Notes: generated from the letters alone by a model not told the origin. Shown: positions 12,266-20,255, numbered from the stretch's first letter. The stretch is DNA of 20,337 bases from CAILLO01 sp964579735 (GCA_964579735.1 CAZOHH010000042.1:1-20337); one strand, 5' to 3'. Numbers and translations are program-made.

Positions 12266-14686
12266 TCATTGCCCTTTGCCGCCCTTCCCGCTCCCCTTCT
12301 TCAGGTACTTCAGGATAGCCGACACCGTCCACAAGGGAGCGGCGACCGCCTGAGCGAGATTGCCCAGACCTGCGAGCGCGCCGGCCGTCCCGTCGTGCTC
12401 GTCGCGCACGAGGTAGGTCCAGGTCGAGGCGGGCGCGGCGAGGCCCGCTGCGCCGAGGTCGATCCCCTGGGGGCCGATTTCCGCCGTGCGCAGGGTCTCC
12501 TCCACGGCGTCATGGATGTCCCGCTGCATCTCCGAGAACCCTTCGGCGGCGGCGCGGTTGAATTCGAGCAGGGGGTCCTTCCCGACCAGGTCCATGAGGT
12601 GGATGCTGTCGCGCAGGTAGGAGACGGACTCGAGGTAGTCCGACCAGCCGCGGTCGATGTGCCGAAGGGTCGCGAGGCGTTCAGCATCGAACGCCGCCCG
12701 CACGCTGAAGCGCGCGACCGTCTCTGCGAATCTGCCGGGCAGCGCGTCGCGGAACCGATCCAGCGCGACCTCGCGGCGCAGCACGCGCTCCCGGTATTCC
12801 TGCAGGTTCTGTCCCTGGCGCTCGATGACCGTCGTGTAGCGGCTGAGCATCCGCCGCGCGTCGAAGTCCTGTCCCTCGACGATGCGTTGGACGCGTGCGG
12901 TCTCCCGGAGCACGGCCGGATCCCGGAGCGGTTCGTCCCGATGGGCCAGGTCGGTCCCTGCGGGCAGAAGGTCGTGCAAGTGGAAGCGCACGAAGAGATC
13001 GTCCTCGAGACTCAGGAAGAACCTCGTCGCACCGGGGTCGCCCTGCCGACCGGACCGCCCGCGGAGCTGGTCGTCGATGCGCCGGCTCTCGTGGCGCTGG
13101 AGGCTCAGCACGAAAAGCCCCCCCGTGCGGACGACCTCGTCGCGGAATCGTTCATCGGAGCCGCCCAGGCGGATATCGGTGCCGCGGCCGGCCATGTTCG
13201 TGGAGACGGTCACGGCGCCGGGGGCTCCAGCTTCGGCCACGATCCCGGCCTCCTGTTCGTCGTTCTTCGCGTTCAGCACCCGGCAGGCGATCCCCCGTGC
13301 GACGAGCCGTTCGGCCAGCGCTTCGGACGCCTCCACGCTGGCGGTTCCCAGCAGCACGGGGCGGCCCGCGGCGTGCGCATCGGCCACGGCCTGGAGTACC
13401 ACCTCCTCCTTGGCTTCCCGGTGGGTGAAGACGAGGTCCGGCAGATCCTCCCTCACGCAAGGCCGGTCCGTAGGCACCACTGCGACGCGGCGGCCATAGA
13501 ATTCGAACAGTTCCTCCGAGGAGGACACGGCGGTTCCGGTCATCCCACAGAGGTGTGGGTACCGCCCGAGGAATCCCTGCAGAGTCGTCTGCGCAAGAAT
13601 CCGACCGCGTCGGGACGGTTCCAACTCCTCGCGGGCCTCGATGGCCTCCTGTAGTCCATAGGGCCATCGGCGACGTTCGGCGATGCGCCCCGTGAAAGCA
13701 TCGACGAGTTCGATCGCACCCCCGCGGACGACGTAGTCGACGTCGCGCTGCAGCAGCACCCGAGCATGCAGGGCATTCTGGAGACCGACCAGAGACGCAA
13801 GGGCACGCGTCTCGTAAAGATGCGGAACGCCGGACAGCGCCTCCGCGCGGCGCACGCCTTCTTCAGTCAGATAGACGTTGCGACGGTATTCGTCCGTGTC
13901 GTAGTCCTCGCCAGCCGAAAGGAGCGCGGCGATGCCGTCCCAGTATCGCGCGTCGTGGACGGTGCGCGCCTCCTCCCCCGCCAGGACGAGCGGGATGCGC
14001 GCCTCGTCGATCATCAGCGAGTCGGCCTCGTCGACGATGCAGGCATGGAACGGCCGGTGCGCGCGCTCATCCGGCTCCAGGACGAGTCCGTCGCGCAGCA
14101 GGTCGAAGCCGGCCTCCTTCGCCGTGACGTAGGTCACATCGGCCGCATAGGCCACCCGCCGCTCCCCCGCCGTAGAGCCTTCCGCCACCCAGCCTACGCT
14201 CAGCCCGAGCCGCGCGTAAACAGGTCCCATCCAGCGCGCATCGCGCCGCGCGAGGTAGTCGTTGAAAGTCAGGACGTGGACGCCTCTTCCCGTGGCGGCG
14301 AGAAGGCTCGCGGGCATCACGGCGGCGAGGGTCTTCCCCTCCCCCGTCTGCATTTCGATCAAGTGCCCCTCGTGGAGAAGCAGTCCAGCCAGAACCTGCG
14401 TGTCGAAAGGCCGCTGTCCGATGGCGCGTCGGGCGGCCTCGCGCACCAGGGCGAATACGGGAGTCCGCAGGGAGCGGGCATTCTCGCCGGCCTGGAGCCG
14501 GTCCCGCAACGCGGCGAAGCGGTCCGCGATGTCTTTGTCGGAAAGGGCGGCGCACCCTGCCTCGGTCTTCCTGACCTCCGCCACGGCGCCGTCGAGGAAG
14601 GAGACGTCGAAAAGCACATGCGGGTGGCGGTAGCGTTCCTGGAGCGAGGGGCGACCGCTCCTCCTGCCTCGGGAAAAGACCTTCAT
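12266..14686 (-). CDS. secA: SecA-family preprotein translocase ATPase, divergent paralogue
   Basis: The 806-residue protein is a SecA-type motor with Walker A QTGEGKT (113-119), Walker B VDEAD (218-222) followed by SLMIDEARIPLVLAG, CGMTGTA (380-386), NMAGRGTD (497-504) and QLRGRSGRQGDPG (540-552). It therefore probably drives proteins through SecYEG by ATP hydrolysis. It differs from housekeeping SecA: the usual GTNNEFGFDYLRDN segment reads VTAKEAGFDLLRDG (187-200), the MRQGIxLRGYAQ segment near the C-terminus is replaced by LRDSIHLMDLVGK, and the cysteine-rich zinc domain is missing. The C-terminus is instead a hydrophobic stretch (about 775-797) and a Gly/Lys tail. It starts four bases after the amidase stop and is last in its operon. 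A specialised (SecA2-like) role is possible, but a sole SecA cannot be excluded from this window. Confidence 0.93.
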   Translation of the reverse strand: MKVFSRGRRSGRPSLQERYRHPHVLFDVSFLDGAVAEVRKTEAGCAALSDKDIADRFAALRDRLQAGENARSLRTPVFALVREAARRAIGQRPFDTQVLAGLLLHEGHLIEMQTGEGKTLAAVMPASLLAATGRGVHVLTFNDYLARRDARWMGPVYARLGLSVGWVAEGSTAGERRVAYAADVTYVTAKEAGFDLLRDGLVLEPDERAHRPFHACIVDEADSLMIDEARIPLVLAGEEARTVHDARYWDGIAALLSAGEDYDTDEYRRNVYLTEEGVRRAEALSGVPHLYETRALASLVGLQNALHARVLLQRDVDYVVRGGAIELVDAFTGRIAERRRWPYGLQEAIEAREELEPSRRGRILAQTTLQGFLGRYPHLCGMTGTAVSSSEELFEFYGRRVAVVPTDRPCVREDLPDLVFTHREAKEEVVLQAVADAHAAGRPVLLGTASVEASEALAERLVARGIACRVLNAKNDEQEAGIVAEAGAPGAVTVSTNMAGRGTDIRLGGSDERFRDEVVRTGGLFVLSLQRHESRRIDDQLRGRSGRQGDPGATRFFLSLEDDLFVRFHLHDLLPAGTDLAHRDEPLRDPAVLRETARVQRIVEGQDFDARRMLSRYTTVIERQGQNLQEYRERVLRREVALDRFRDALPGRFAETVARFSVRAAFDAERLATLRHIDRGWSDYLESVSYLRDSIHLMDLVGKDPLLEFNRAAAEGFSEMQRDIHDAVEETLRTAEIGPQGIDLGAAGLAAPASTWTYLVRDEHDGTAGALAGLGNLAQAVAAPLWTVSAILKYLKKGSGKGGKGQ

Positions 14687-14690
14687 CGAG

Positions 14691-16013
14691 TCATCCTGCC
14701 TTGAAGTACGCGACCAGCCCGTGCGCGACGCCTTTGGCGATCCGGTCCCTTCCCTCTTCCGACAGCAGGATCTTCCGGTCGCGTTCGTTGGTGATGTAGC
14801 CCATCTCGACCAGCACGCCGACGAGGTTCATCTCTCGGAGCACGGCGAGGTTCTGGTCGACCAGAAGGCTCACTCCGGTCGTGGTGACGAGGTCGGGCGC
14901 GGTACCGACGATCCCGTCGTAGATCGCCGAGGCCAAGCGCTTGCGCCCCTCGTCGTCGTAGAATCGGTACGTGGGGTGCGAAGTCGACCCTTCGGATTTC
15001 GTGCGGTCCGAGCGATAGGCCGTGCGGTTGCTCGTATACATGACTGCGAGCCCGTTGGGGACCGTGGAGACGTTCGCGTTGCAGTGCAGCGCCACGAAGA
15101 CCACATCCCCGTGCTGCCGCTCCACGTCAAGAATGGACCGGAGGTCGGGGGTGGCGCCAAGGCCGCGCATGATGCCGAGACCGCCGCTGGTCAGCTTGTC
15201 GCTGTTGATGTCGATGCACGGCTGTAGAAGGTCGGCAAGGCGGAGCGTCTCCTCCGCGTCGGGCCATGCGCGCGAGCCGGTGGTCGATAGGAAGTCGGCG
15301 TGCCGCGTCAGCGTTTCGATACCGGTCCGGGCGATGCGGTTGTACAGTGAAACCCAGGCATCGGTGGTTCGGGTCATCACGACGGTCGCGCCGAGCGCCT
15401 CCAGGTCCGTCTTCACGCGCAGGGCCACGGCCAGCGTGACTTCCTTCTCGATGATTTCCGCCTTGTTGCTCATGGGGTAGACGGCGCCGCCGTCCTGGCC
15501 ACCGTGGCCGGGGTCGAGGATCACGACGACTCCCTGGAGGGGCTCCGTGCCGGACGACTGGGACCGCAGCACGTTCCAGTCGACGGTGTAGGCCGGAACG
15601 ATACCCGAAGCCTGGTCGTAGACGCGGTAGCCCCCGGGAAGGATAGTCACCTGGGGCGGCAGGATCGGTGCCAGGGGGCGCGGGGTCGCAGTGGGCTTCA
15701 CGGTCGGCCCTGCGGGTGTGGAGGTGGCGGCGGGCGATGCCTTGCCGACTGGTTTGGTCGGGGTCGGAGACCCGGACGGTCCGAATGAGCCCAGCAGTGC
15801 AGGCAGCGAGACGGCCGCGACGACTACGACGAGCAATGCGGCGGCTGCCGCGATGGCACGGCGGGACAGCCTGGGGAGGCGAATGCGGAGACGGAAGCGA
15901 GGACGGCGACGCGGAGGGGGAGCCTTCCGACCCGGCCGGCCGACGACGTCGACGGGGCGAGGAGGGACGGCCGGGACATCCTGATTGGACCCTCTGCCCT
16001 GCACGATTTTCAT
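14691..16013 (-). CDS. N-acetylmuramoyl-L-alanine amidase (Amidase_3), membrane-anchored
   Basis: The 440-residue protein is a cell-wall hydrolase that cuts the bond between N-acetylmuramic acid and the peptide stem. It has a basic cytoplasmic N-terminus rich in Pro/Arg (1-52), one membrane helix (53-75), a Pro/Thr/Ser linker (78-120) and an Amidase_3 domain (about 162-438). Zinc ligands and the catalytic Glu are visible: His170 in DPGHGG, Glu189 in IIEKEV, His310 in ALHCNAN and Glu403 in VEMGYITNE. An insertion of some 75 residues (about 230-303) separates the first half of the active site from the second, in the place where AmiB/AmiC-type amidases carry an autoinhibitory helix. The start ATG is seven bases past the radical SAM stop; the ribosome site is weak, so coupled translation is likely. 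Confidence 0.93.
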   Translation of the reverse strand: MKIVQGRGSNQDVPAVPPRPVDVVGRPGRKAPPPRRRPRFRLRIRLPRLSRRAIAAAAALLVVVVAAVSLPALLGSFGPSGSPTPTKPVGKASPAATSTPAGPTVKPTATPRPLAPILPPQVTILPGGYRVYDQASGIVPAYTVDWNVLRSQSSGTEPLQGVVVILDPGHGGQDGGAVYPMSNKAEIIEKEVTLAVALRVKTDLEALGATVVMTRTTDAWVSLYNRIARTGIETLTRHADFLSTTGSRAWPDAEETLRLADLLQPCIDINSDKLTSGGLGIMRGLGATPDLRSILDVERQHGDVVFVALHCNANVSTVPNGLAVMYTSNRTAYRSDRTKSEGSTSHPTYRFYDDEGRKRLASAIYDGIVGTAPDLVTTTGVSLLVDQNLAVLREMNLVGVLVEMGYITNERDRKILLSEEGRDRIAKGVAHGLVAYFKAG

Positions 16014-16020
16014 GCGCCCA

Positions 16021-16935
16021 TCATATATTACCGACGTGCACCTCGTCCAGACTCCTGCGCGCCTGTTCGGCCAACCGGTGCAGGGTCGCCGCCGGGGTCG
16101 GCGTGCGGTCCACGTCGAATCGCCGCGGGAAGCTCCTCGTGAGATGGAGCGGGATGGACCGTCGGATTCCCGCCAGCCAGCGGCCGAGCTGGTGGACGGC
16201 CTCGTCGTCGTCGTTGGCTCCGTCCAGCACGAGGTAGGTCGCCTCGACATGGACTCCGTGCCGGACCGCCGATTCGAGGTTCCGCATCACGCAGGCGAGG
16301 GCGCCGGAACCGTCGCAGTCGGCGCGGTGCGAGGCTTCCCGGCCCGCACCCACCCCGTGGACGCAGGGTGGCGGGGCTCCGCAGAGATCCTTGTAGAAGC
16401 TCTCCGAGAACGACTTCACATCGATGTTCGCGGCGTCGATCAACGGGAGCAGCGCGTCGAAGGGGTCCGGGCAGAGGTACGCGTTGGTGACGAGCACGTT
16501 GAGCAGGCCCGCGGTGTGCACGGCCCGCGCGGTGTCGCGGACGAACTCGTAGTTCACCAGCGGCTCGTTGTAGGTGTAGGCGAGTCCGAGATTGCCGCGG
16601 GGAACCAGTGAAATCGCCGTGTCGACGAGCTCCTGAGGGGTCGAGGTCCGCGCCTCGAGGGCATCTCGGGGGCGGAAGTCCCGGGAAATGGAGGCATTCT
16701 GGCAGAAGGAGCAGTCGAGGTTGCACCCGAAGGTCCCGACCGAGAGAATGGTAGAGCCTGGATGGAAGTGAGCCAGAGGCTTCTTCTCGATCGGGTCGAG
16801 GGCAAGCGAGGAGACTCGCCCGTAATGCAGGGGAACGACCTTGCCGTTGTGGACGCCGCGTGCGCGGCAGAAACCCGTACCGCCCTCCGGGATGGAACAG
16901 CGCCGCGGGCAGAGAACACAATCGTGCAGGTTCAC
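16021..16935 (-). CDS. AmmeMemoRadiSam-system radical SAM enzyme
   Basis: The 304-residue protein carries the radical SAM 4Fe-4S motif FGCNLDCSFCQN (Cys71, Cys75, Cys78), which reductively cleaves S-adenosylmethionine to start radical chemistry. The N-terminal cysteine cluster CVLCPRRC...GFCRAR (Cys6, 9, 13, 23), the YTYNEP segment (about 120-125) and NIDVKSFS are those of the family found with AMMECR1 and Memo proteins (related to PflA-like activases). The reaction and substrate are not known. The start is a GTG at 16935 whose GTGA overlaps the stop of the upstream dioxygenase/AMMECR1 gene, so the two are translated together. A Cys/Gly-rich insertion (about 185-215, including CGAPPPCVHGVGAG) is present before the final third of the barrel. 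Confidence 0.93.
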   Translation of the reverse strand: MNLHDCVLCPRRCSIPEGGTGFCRARGVHNGKVVPLHYGRVSSLALDPIEKKPLAHFHPGSTILSVGTFGCNLDCSFCQNASISRDFRPRDALEARTSTPQELVDTAISLVPRGNLGLAYTYNEPLVNYEFVRDTARAVHTAGLLNVLVTNAYLCPDPFDALLPLIDAANIDVKSFSESFYKDLCGAPPPCVHGVGAGREASHRADCDGSGALACVMRNLESAVRHGVHVEATYLVLDGANDDDEAVHQLGRWLAGIRRSIPLHLTRSFPRRFDVDRTPTPAATLHRLAEQARRSLDEVHVGNI

Positions 16936-18374
16936 GTGAACCGCCTCGCTTCGAAGCGTTCGATGGAATAGTCCTCGTCGGCGGATATCCCGCCTTTCCT
17001 CAGGGCGATCGACAGCTGCTCGGCGACGCTGTCCACGCCCTCGAGGTCGGGCAACAGCAAGCCGCTGCGGAAACCCTTGCGGACGATCACGCCGTACCGC
17101 TTCGAATCGAGTTCATCCTTCGACCGCACCGGTTCGGGCGTGCCCATCACATCCACGCTGATGTCCAGTCCGTCGAGCTCGTGTTCCTCCAAGGGCGGGA
17201 ACCGCGGGTCGTGGAATGCGGCGCTCTCGGCGTTGGCTGCGATCTCGCGGGCGAGGTCGGGCCGCTGGGGGAAGACGGTGCCGATGCACCCGCGGAGAGA
17301 TCCATCCGGAGAGTGCAGGCTCACGAAGGCGCCTGCGGGATGCCGCAGCAGTCCCAGCTGCTCCTCGAAGCCGTTCCGATCGGCCGGTTCGTCCGCCTTG
17401 CCGCGCAGCCGCAATTCCAGCGTCCGGCGGGCGAGGCTCACGAGCGGGCCTTCGGCCTGCCTGCGCCGTCCGTCGGCCGCGTCGAGGGCGGCTTCGATTC
17501 CCGGCAGCGCCGATGGAACCTCCTCCCCGGCGAGCAACCGGGCGACGAGATAGCCCACCCCGAAGGGACCTTCGTGGGAGAGAACCTCCCCCTTCAGCCG
17601 CCGACCGTCATTGACCCCGAACAGGAAGAGGACCGAGCGAAGTCCGCATTCGCCGGCGTCCTCGCGCTGGCGTGCCGTCAGGTGGAAGAGCGGCGAAGGG
17701 TCCGCCGCGCGGAAAGACTCCTCGACCAGGGCGTCGAATCGGGGGCCTTCCGGGTTGAATCCATAGGGACCCGATTTCTTCAGGCAGTGGGACATGTCCC
17801 CGCTCGCGACGACCGCGACGCGCGACGTCCGCCCATCGACGTCGGGCATGCGGAGTACCGCCCTCGCCGCAGCCTGGCCGTAGCGGTAATGGGAGAGGAG
17901 ATCCAGGCCGGAGATGGAGAGGTGGACCAGGGTCGGCAGCGGACGGCCGGCGAAAGCCTCGGTGATGAAATGGAGCGGGACGACGGCTCCGTGGTCGAGC
18001 GCCTCGACGGCGGCGGACGCGGCTTGTCCCGTGCCGAGCGCGGGGCCGGCGGGCAGCGCGTCGCGGCCCGCCTCCTCGGCGAGCAGATCCGCCATGGCGG
18101 CGCTCCCCTGGAAGCGCAACGCGGGACTGCGGTCGCCGAACGACGACAGGTCCCCGGACAGGACCGGCGGCGAGGCCACGCGGAAGTAATCCCCGAAGGC
18201 GGGGGCGTGCGGCGTGATCAGGAGAAGGACATCAGGTGCGGCTTCCGCAAGGGCGGCCGCCGCGGCATGCATCGCGTCGAGCGTGGGGCTTGCCTCGCGT
18301 TCGCGGCCCTGGCCGACTCCAGGCACGACTACCGGCGGGTGTGGGAAGAGATAGGATGCCACGATCCGTCCCAT
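16932..18374 (-). CDS. Extradiol dioxygenase-like (LigB/Memo superfamily) - AMMECR1 fusion protein
   Basis: The 480-residue protein has two domains. Residues 1-285 resemble class III extradiol dioxygenase subunit B proteins (COG3885 type, distant relatives of Memo), with possible metal ligands His12 (FPHPP), His56 (ITPHAP) and His196 (SGDMSHCL). Residues 308-478 form an AMMECR1 domain with its signature LRGCIGT at 360-366 and the conserved FHDPRFPPL. Such fusions are annotated as AmmeMemoRadiSam system protein A; their reaction is unknown. The ATG at 18374 was chosen because GGGGAGG lies eight bases before it; the GTG at 18383 overlaps that ribosome site. It is the first gene of the four-gene unit and overlaps the radical SAM gene by four bases. 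Confidence 0.92.
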   Translation of the reverse strand: MGRIVASYLFPHPPVVVPGVGQGREREASPTLDAMHAAAAALAEAAPDVLLLITPHAPAFGDYFRVASPPVLSGDLSSFGDRSPALRFQGSAAMADLLAEEAGRDALPAGPALGTGQAASAAVEALDHGAVVPLHFITEAFAGRPLPTLVHLSISGLDLLSHYRYGQAAARAVLRMPDVDGRTSRVAVVASGDMSHCLKKSGPYGFNPEGPRFDALVEESFRAADPSPLFHLTARQREDAGECGLRSVLFLFGVNDGRRLKGEVLSHEGPFGVGYLVARLLAGEEVPSALPGIEAALDAADGRRRQAEGPLVSLARRTLELRLRGKADEPADRNGFEEQLGLLRHPAGAFVSLHSPDGSLRGCIGTVFPQRPDLAREIAANAESAAFHDPRFPPLEEHELDGLDISVDVMGTPEPVRSKDELDSKRYGVIVRKGFRSGLLLPDLEGVDSVAEQLSIALRKGGISADEDYSIERFEARRFT

Positions 18375-18404
18375 GGACGCCACCTCCCCTGCATGCGAGA
18401 GCGC

Positions 18405-18447
18405 TCCAGACGACTGGATGGCTCCATTATACGCCTATACGTCTGGA
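18405..18447 (-). promoter_or_regulatory. Promoter (-10 TATAAT) of the AmmeMemoRadiSam operon inside an inverted repeat
   Basis: On the minus strand a perfect TATAAT (18431-18426) lies about 52 bp before the ATG; the -35 region is poor. The -10 is bracketed by 8-bp inverted arms, TCCAGACG (18405-18412) and CGTCTGGA (18440-18447 on the plus strand). The dyad spans the likely polymerase melting region and start site (about 18419), as an operator would. The rest of the 180-bp divergent gap (18375-18553) holds a GCTGCGCAGC palindrome (18461-18470) and no other clear signal. Confidence 0.42.
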
Positions 18448-18553
18448 TGAGGGATTCGCCGCTGCGCAGCATTACGTCACACCGGATACATCCACCGATT
18501 TCGATGAGAATAGAATGTAGGTAGGCCATTGTGAATAGAAAGGGGTACATAAC

Positions 18554-18907
18554 ATGGGCAAGTTCATCGTAAAGAAGACCGCTACCGGATTCATGTTCGA
18601 TCTGCTCGCTGGAAATTCCCAGGTCATTGCTACGTCCGAGGTCTATTCAAGTGAGGAATCCTGCCTGAACGGAGCCGCAAGTGTCGGTAAGAACGCTCCT
18701 GCCGCCAATGTCGAGGATCAGACGGAAGAACCCGTGAAGAAGGCGACCAATCCCAAGTTCGAAGTATACAAGGACAAGGCGGGTGAATTCCGCTTCCGGC
18801 TGAAAGCGCGTAATGGCGAAGTCATCGCGGTTTCCGAAGGGTACAAGGCGATGGACAGTTGCCTGAAAGGCATCGAGAGCGTCAAGAAGAATGCCGTCGA
18901 TTCTTCT
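18554..18907 (+). CDS. yegP: DUF1508 (YegP-like) two-repeat protein, 3' end lost in gap
   Basis: 118 codons are readable before the N gap. Two copies of the DUF1508 repeat are seen: residues 3-48 (KFIVKKTATGFMFDLLAGNS ... SCLNGAASVGKNA) and 68-114 (KFEVYKDKAGEFRFRLKARN ... SCLKGIESVKKNA), joined by a Glu/Lys-rich linker. This family forms small cytosolic proteins of about 110 residues with a tandem beta-beta-beta-alpha fold; the biochemical role is unknown. As the second repeat is nearly complete, the stop is probably just inside the gap. The ATG has AAAGGGG about nine bases upstream. Its base composition is visibly less G+C-rich than that of its neighbours, which may reflect high expression or different ancestry. 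Confidence 0.92.
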
Positions 18908-19007
18908 NNNNNNNNNNNNNNNNNNNNNNNNNNNNNNNNNNNNNNNNNNNNNNNNNNNNNNNNNNNNNNNNNNNNNNNNNNNNNNNNNNNNNNNNNNNNN
19001 NNNNNNN
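18908..19007. other. Assembly gap of 100 N
   Basis: Exactly 100 Ns, the usual placeholder for a scaffold gap of unknown length. It hides the end of the DUF1508 gene and whatever precedes the methyltransferase. Any reading frame drawn across it is meaningless, and the adjacency of the genes on the two sides is supported only by scaffolding. Confidence 0.98.
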
Positions 19008-19009
19008 GT

Positions 19010-19038
19010 TTGCATCGCCACGGGGGATGGACTATCCT
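19010..19038 (+). promoter_or_regulatory. Weak candidate promoter of the rRNA methyltransferase
   Basis: TTGCAT (19010-19015) and TATCCT (19033-19038) are 17 bp apart, just after the gap and 32 bp before the start codon. A short hairpin, TGCCGG-AAT-CCGGCA (19044-19058), then abuts the AGGAGGT ribosome site. Matches to consensus are modest and the sequence upstream is missing. Confidence 0.28.
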
Positions 19039-19070
19039 TGCCTTGCCGGAATCCGGCAGGAGGTGTGCCG

Positions 19071-20255
19071 ATGGGCATGGGTGTCGTGAAGGTCCAGGAA
19101 GGACGGCTGCGGAAGATCGTGGAGGGGCACCCGTGGGTGTACCGCACGGAGATCGACGCAGTCGAAGGTTCGCCCAAGGACGGCGACCTCGTCGAGGTGC
19201 GCGGCCCGCGCGGCAAACTGCTCGGCACCGGCGTCTTCAACGCGCAGTCCATGCTGACCGTACGCCTACTGCTGCACGGAGGCGGCCCCGTAGACGACGC
19301 CCTCATCGTCGACCGCGTACGCAAAGCCGTCGCCTACCGCGCCTACTACGACCGCCCCGACACCGACAGCCGTCGCCTGATCTTCGGCGAAGCCGACCGC
19401 CTGCCCGGCGTGATCGCCGACCAGTTCGCCGACGTCATCGTCCTGCAGGTCCTTTCGCTGGGCATGGAGCGCTGGCAGGACCTGATCGCACGCACCCTCG
19501 TCGACCTCGTGAAGCCGCGCAGCCTGCTGCTTCGCAACGACGAGTCCATCCGCCTCAAGGAGGGCCTCCCCCTCTACAACCGCGTGTTCTTCGGTCCGGA
19601 GCCGGGCGAGACCGAGATTCTCGAGAACGGCCTGAAGCTGCTGGTGGACCCGGTCGGTGGCCAGAAGACGGGCTACTACCTCGACCAGAAGGACAACCAC
19701 GCCTTCCTGCGCAAGTTCTCTGCCGGCAAGCGGGTGCTGGACTGCTTCTCCTACGTCGGTGGGTTTGGACTGAACGCGGCAGCGGCCGGCGCGCTGGAAA
19801 CGGTCGCGGTCGACATCTCGGAGGACGCGGTGTCACGCGCCCGGGCAAACGCCGAGCGGAACGGACTGTCCGACAGGATGACCTTCGTCGCCGCCAACGC
19901 CTTCGACTACCTACGCGAGCAGGGACGCGCCAGAGCCCGCTTCAACGTCGTGGTCCTGGACCCGCCCGCCTTCACCAAGAGCCAGTCCGCCCGCGACGGA
20001 GCGATCCGGGGCTACAAGGAGATCAACCTGAGCGCGATGCGGCTGCTGCCCGAGGACGGCATCCTCGCGACGCATTCCTGCTCGTTCCACATGCCGGAAT
20101 CGACGTTCGTCGAGACGGTGCTGTCGGCCGCCCACGACCTCGGCCGTGGCGCGCGGATCATCGGGATGCGCTCGCAGGCCCCAGACCACCCCGTCTTGGT
20201 GGGGTATCCGGAGTCGCACTACCTGAAGAGCCTCTGGCTGCAGATGCTGGACTAG
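19071..20255 (+). CDS. rlmI: Class I SAM-dependent 23S rRNA (cytosine-C5) methyltransferase, RlmI-like
   Basis: The 394-residue protein matches the RlmI/YccW family (E. coli 396 residues), which methylates C5 of a 23S rRNA cytosine (C1962 in E. coli). It has an N-terminal PUA-type RNA-binding domain (about 1-75, beginning with RKIVEGHPWVY), a middle domain, the GQKTGYYLDQ segment (197-206), SAM-binding DCFSYVGGFG (224-233), VAVDIS (246-250), VLDPPAFTKS (295-304) and a SCS cysteine motif (336-338). The ATG at 19071 has AGGAGGT six bases upstream. The specific target nucleotide cannot be confirmed from sequence; related enzymes of COG1092 share this layout. Confidence 0.94.
   Translation: MGMGVVKVQEGRLRKIVEGHPWVYRTEIDAVEGSPKDGDLVEVRGPRGKLLGTGVFNAQSMLTVRLLLHGGGPVDDALIVDRVRKAVAYRAYYDRPDTDSRRLIFGEADRLPGVIADQFADVIVLQVLSLGMERWQDLIARTLVDLVKPRSLLLRNDESIRLKEGLPLYNRVFFGPEPGETEILENGLKLLVDPVGGQKTGYYLDQKDNHAFLRKFSAGKRVLDCFSYVGGFGLNAAAAGALETVAVDISEDAVSRARANAERNGLSDRMTFVAANAFDYLREQGRARARFNVVVLDPPAFTKSQSARDGAIRGYKEINLSAMRLLPEDGILATHSCSFHMPESTFVETVLSAAHDLGRGARIIGMRSQAPDHPVLVGYPESHYLKSLWLQMLD

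Noticed and set aside
10920..12353. 477-codon plus-strand frame over DJ-1 and EamA
   Set aside because: Arg/Pro/His-rich out-of-frame translation of the EamA gene and antisense of DJ-1.
18375..18383. GTG start at 18383 for the dioxygenase/AMMECR1 protein
   Set aside because: The GTG is part of the ribosome site (GGGGAGGTG) of the better ATG at 18374.
18461..18470. GCTGCGCAGC palindrome in the 18375-18553 gap
   Set aside because: Ten bases of G+C-rich palindrome are expected by chance at this composition, and it is not placed at a promoter element.
16860..18524. 554-codon open frame on the plus strand
   Set aside because: Antisense to the dioxygenase/AMMECR1 fusion, which has clear motifs; no motif or good ribosome site of its own.
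19044..19058. TGCCGG-AAT-CCGGCA hairpin beside the methyltransferase ribosome site
   Set aside because: It touches only the first base of the AGGAGGT, so it is unlikely to hide it; too short to call a regulatory element.
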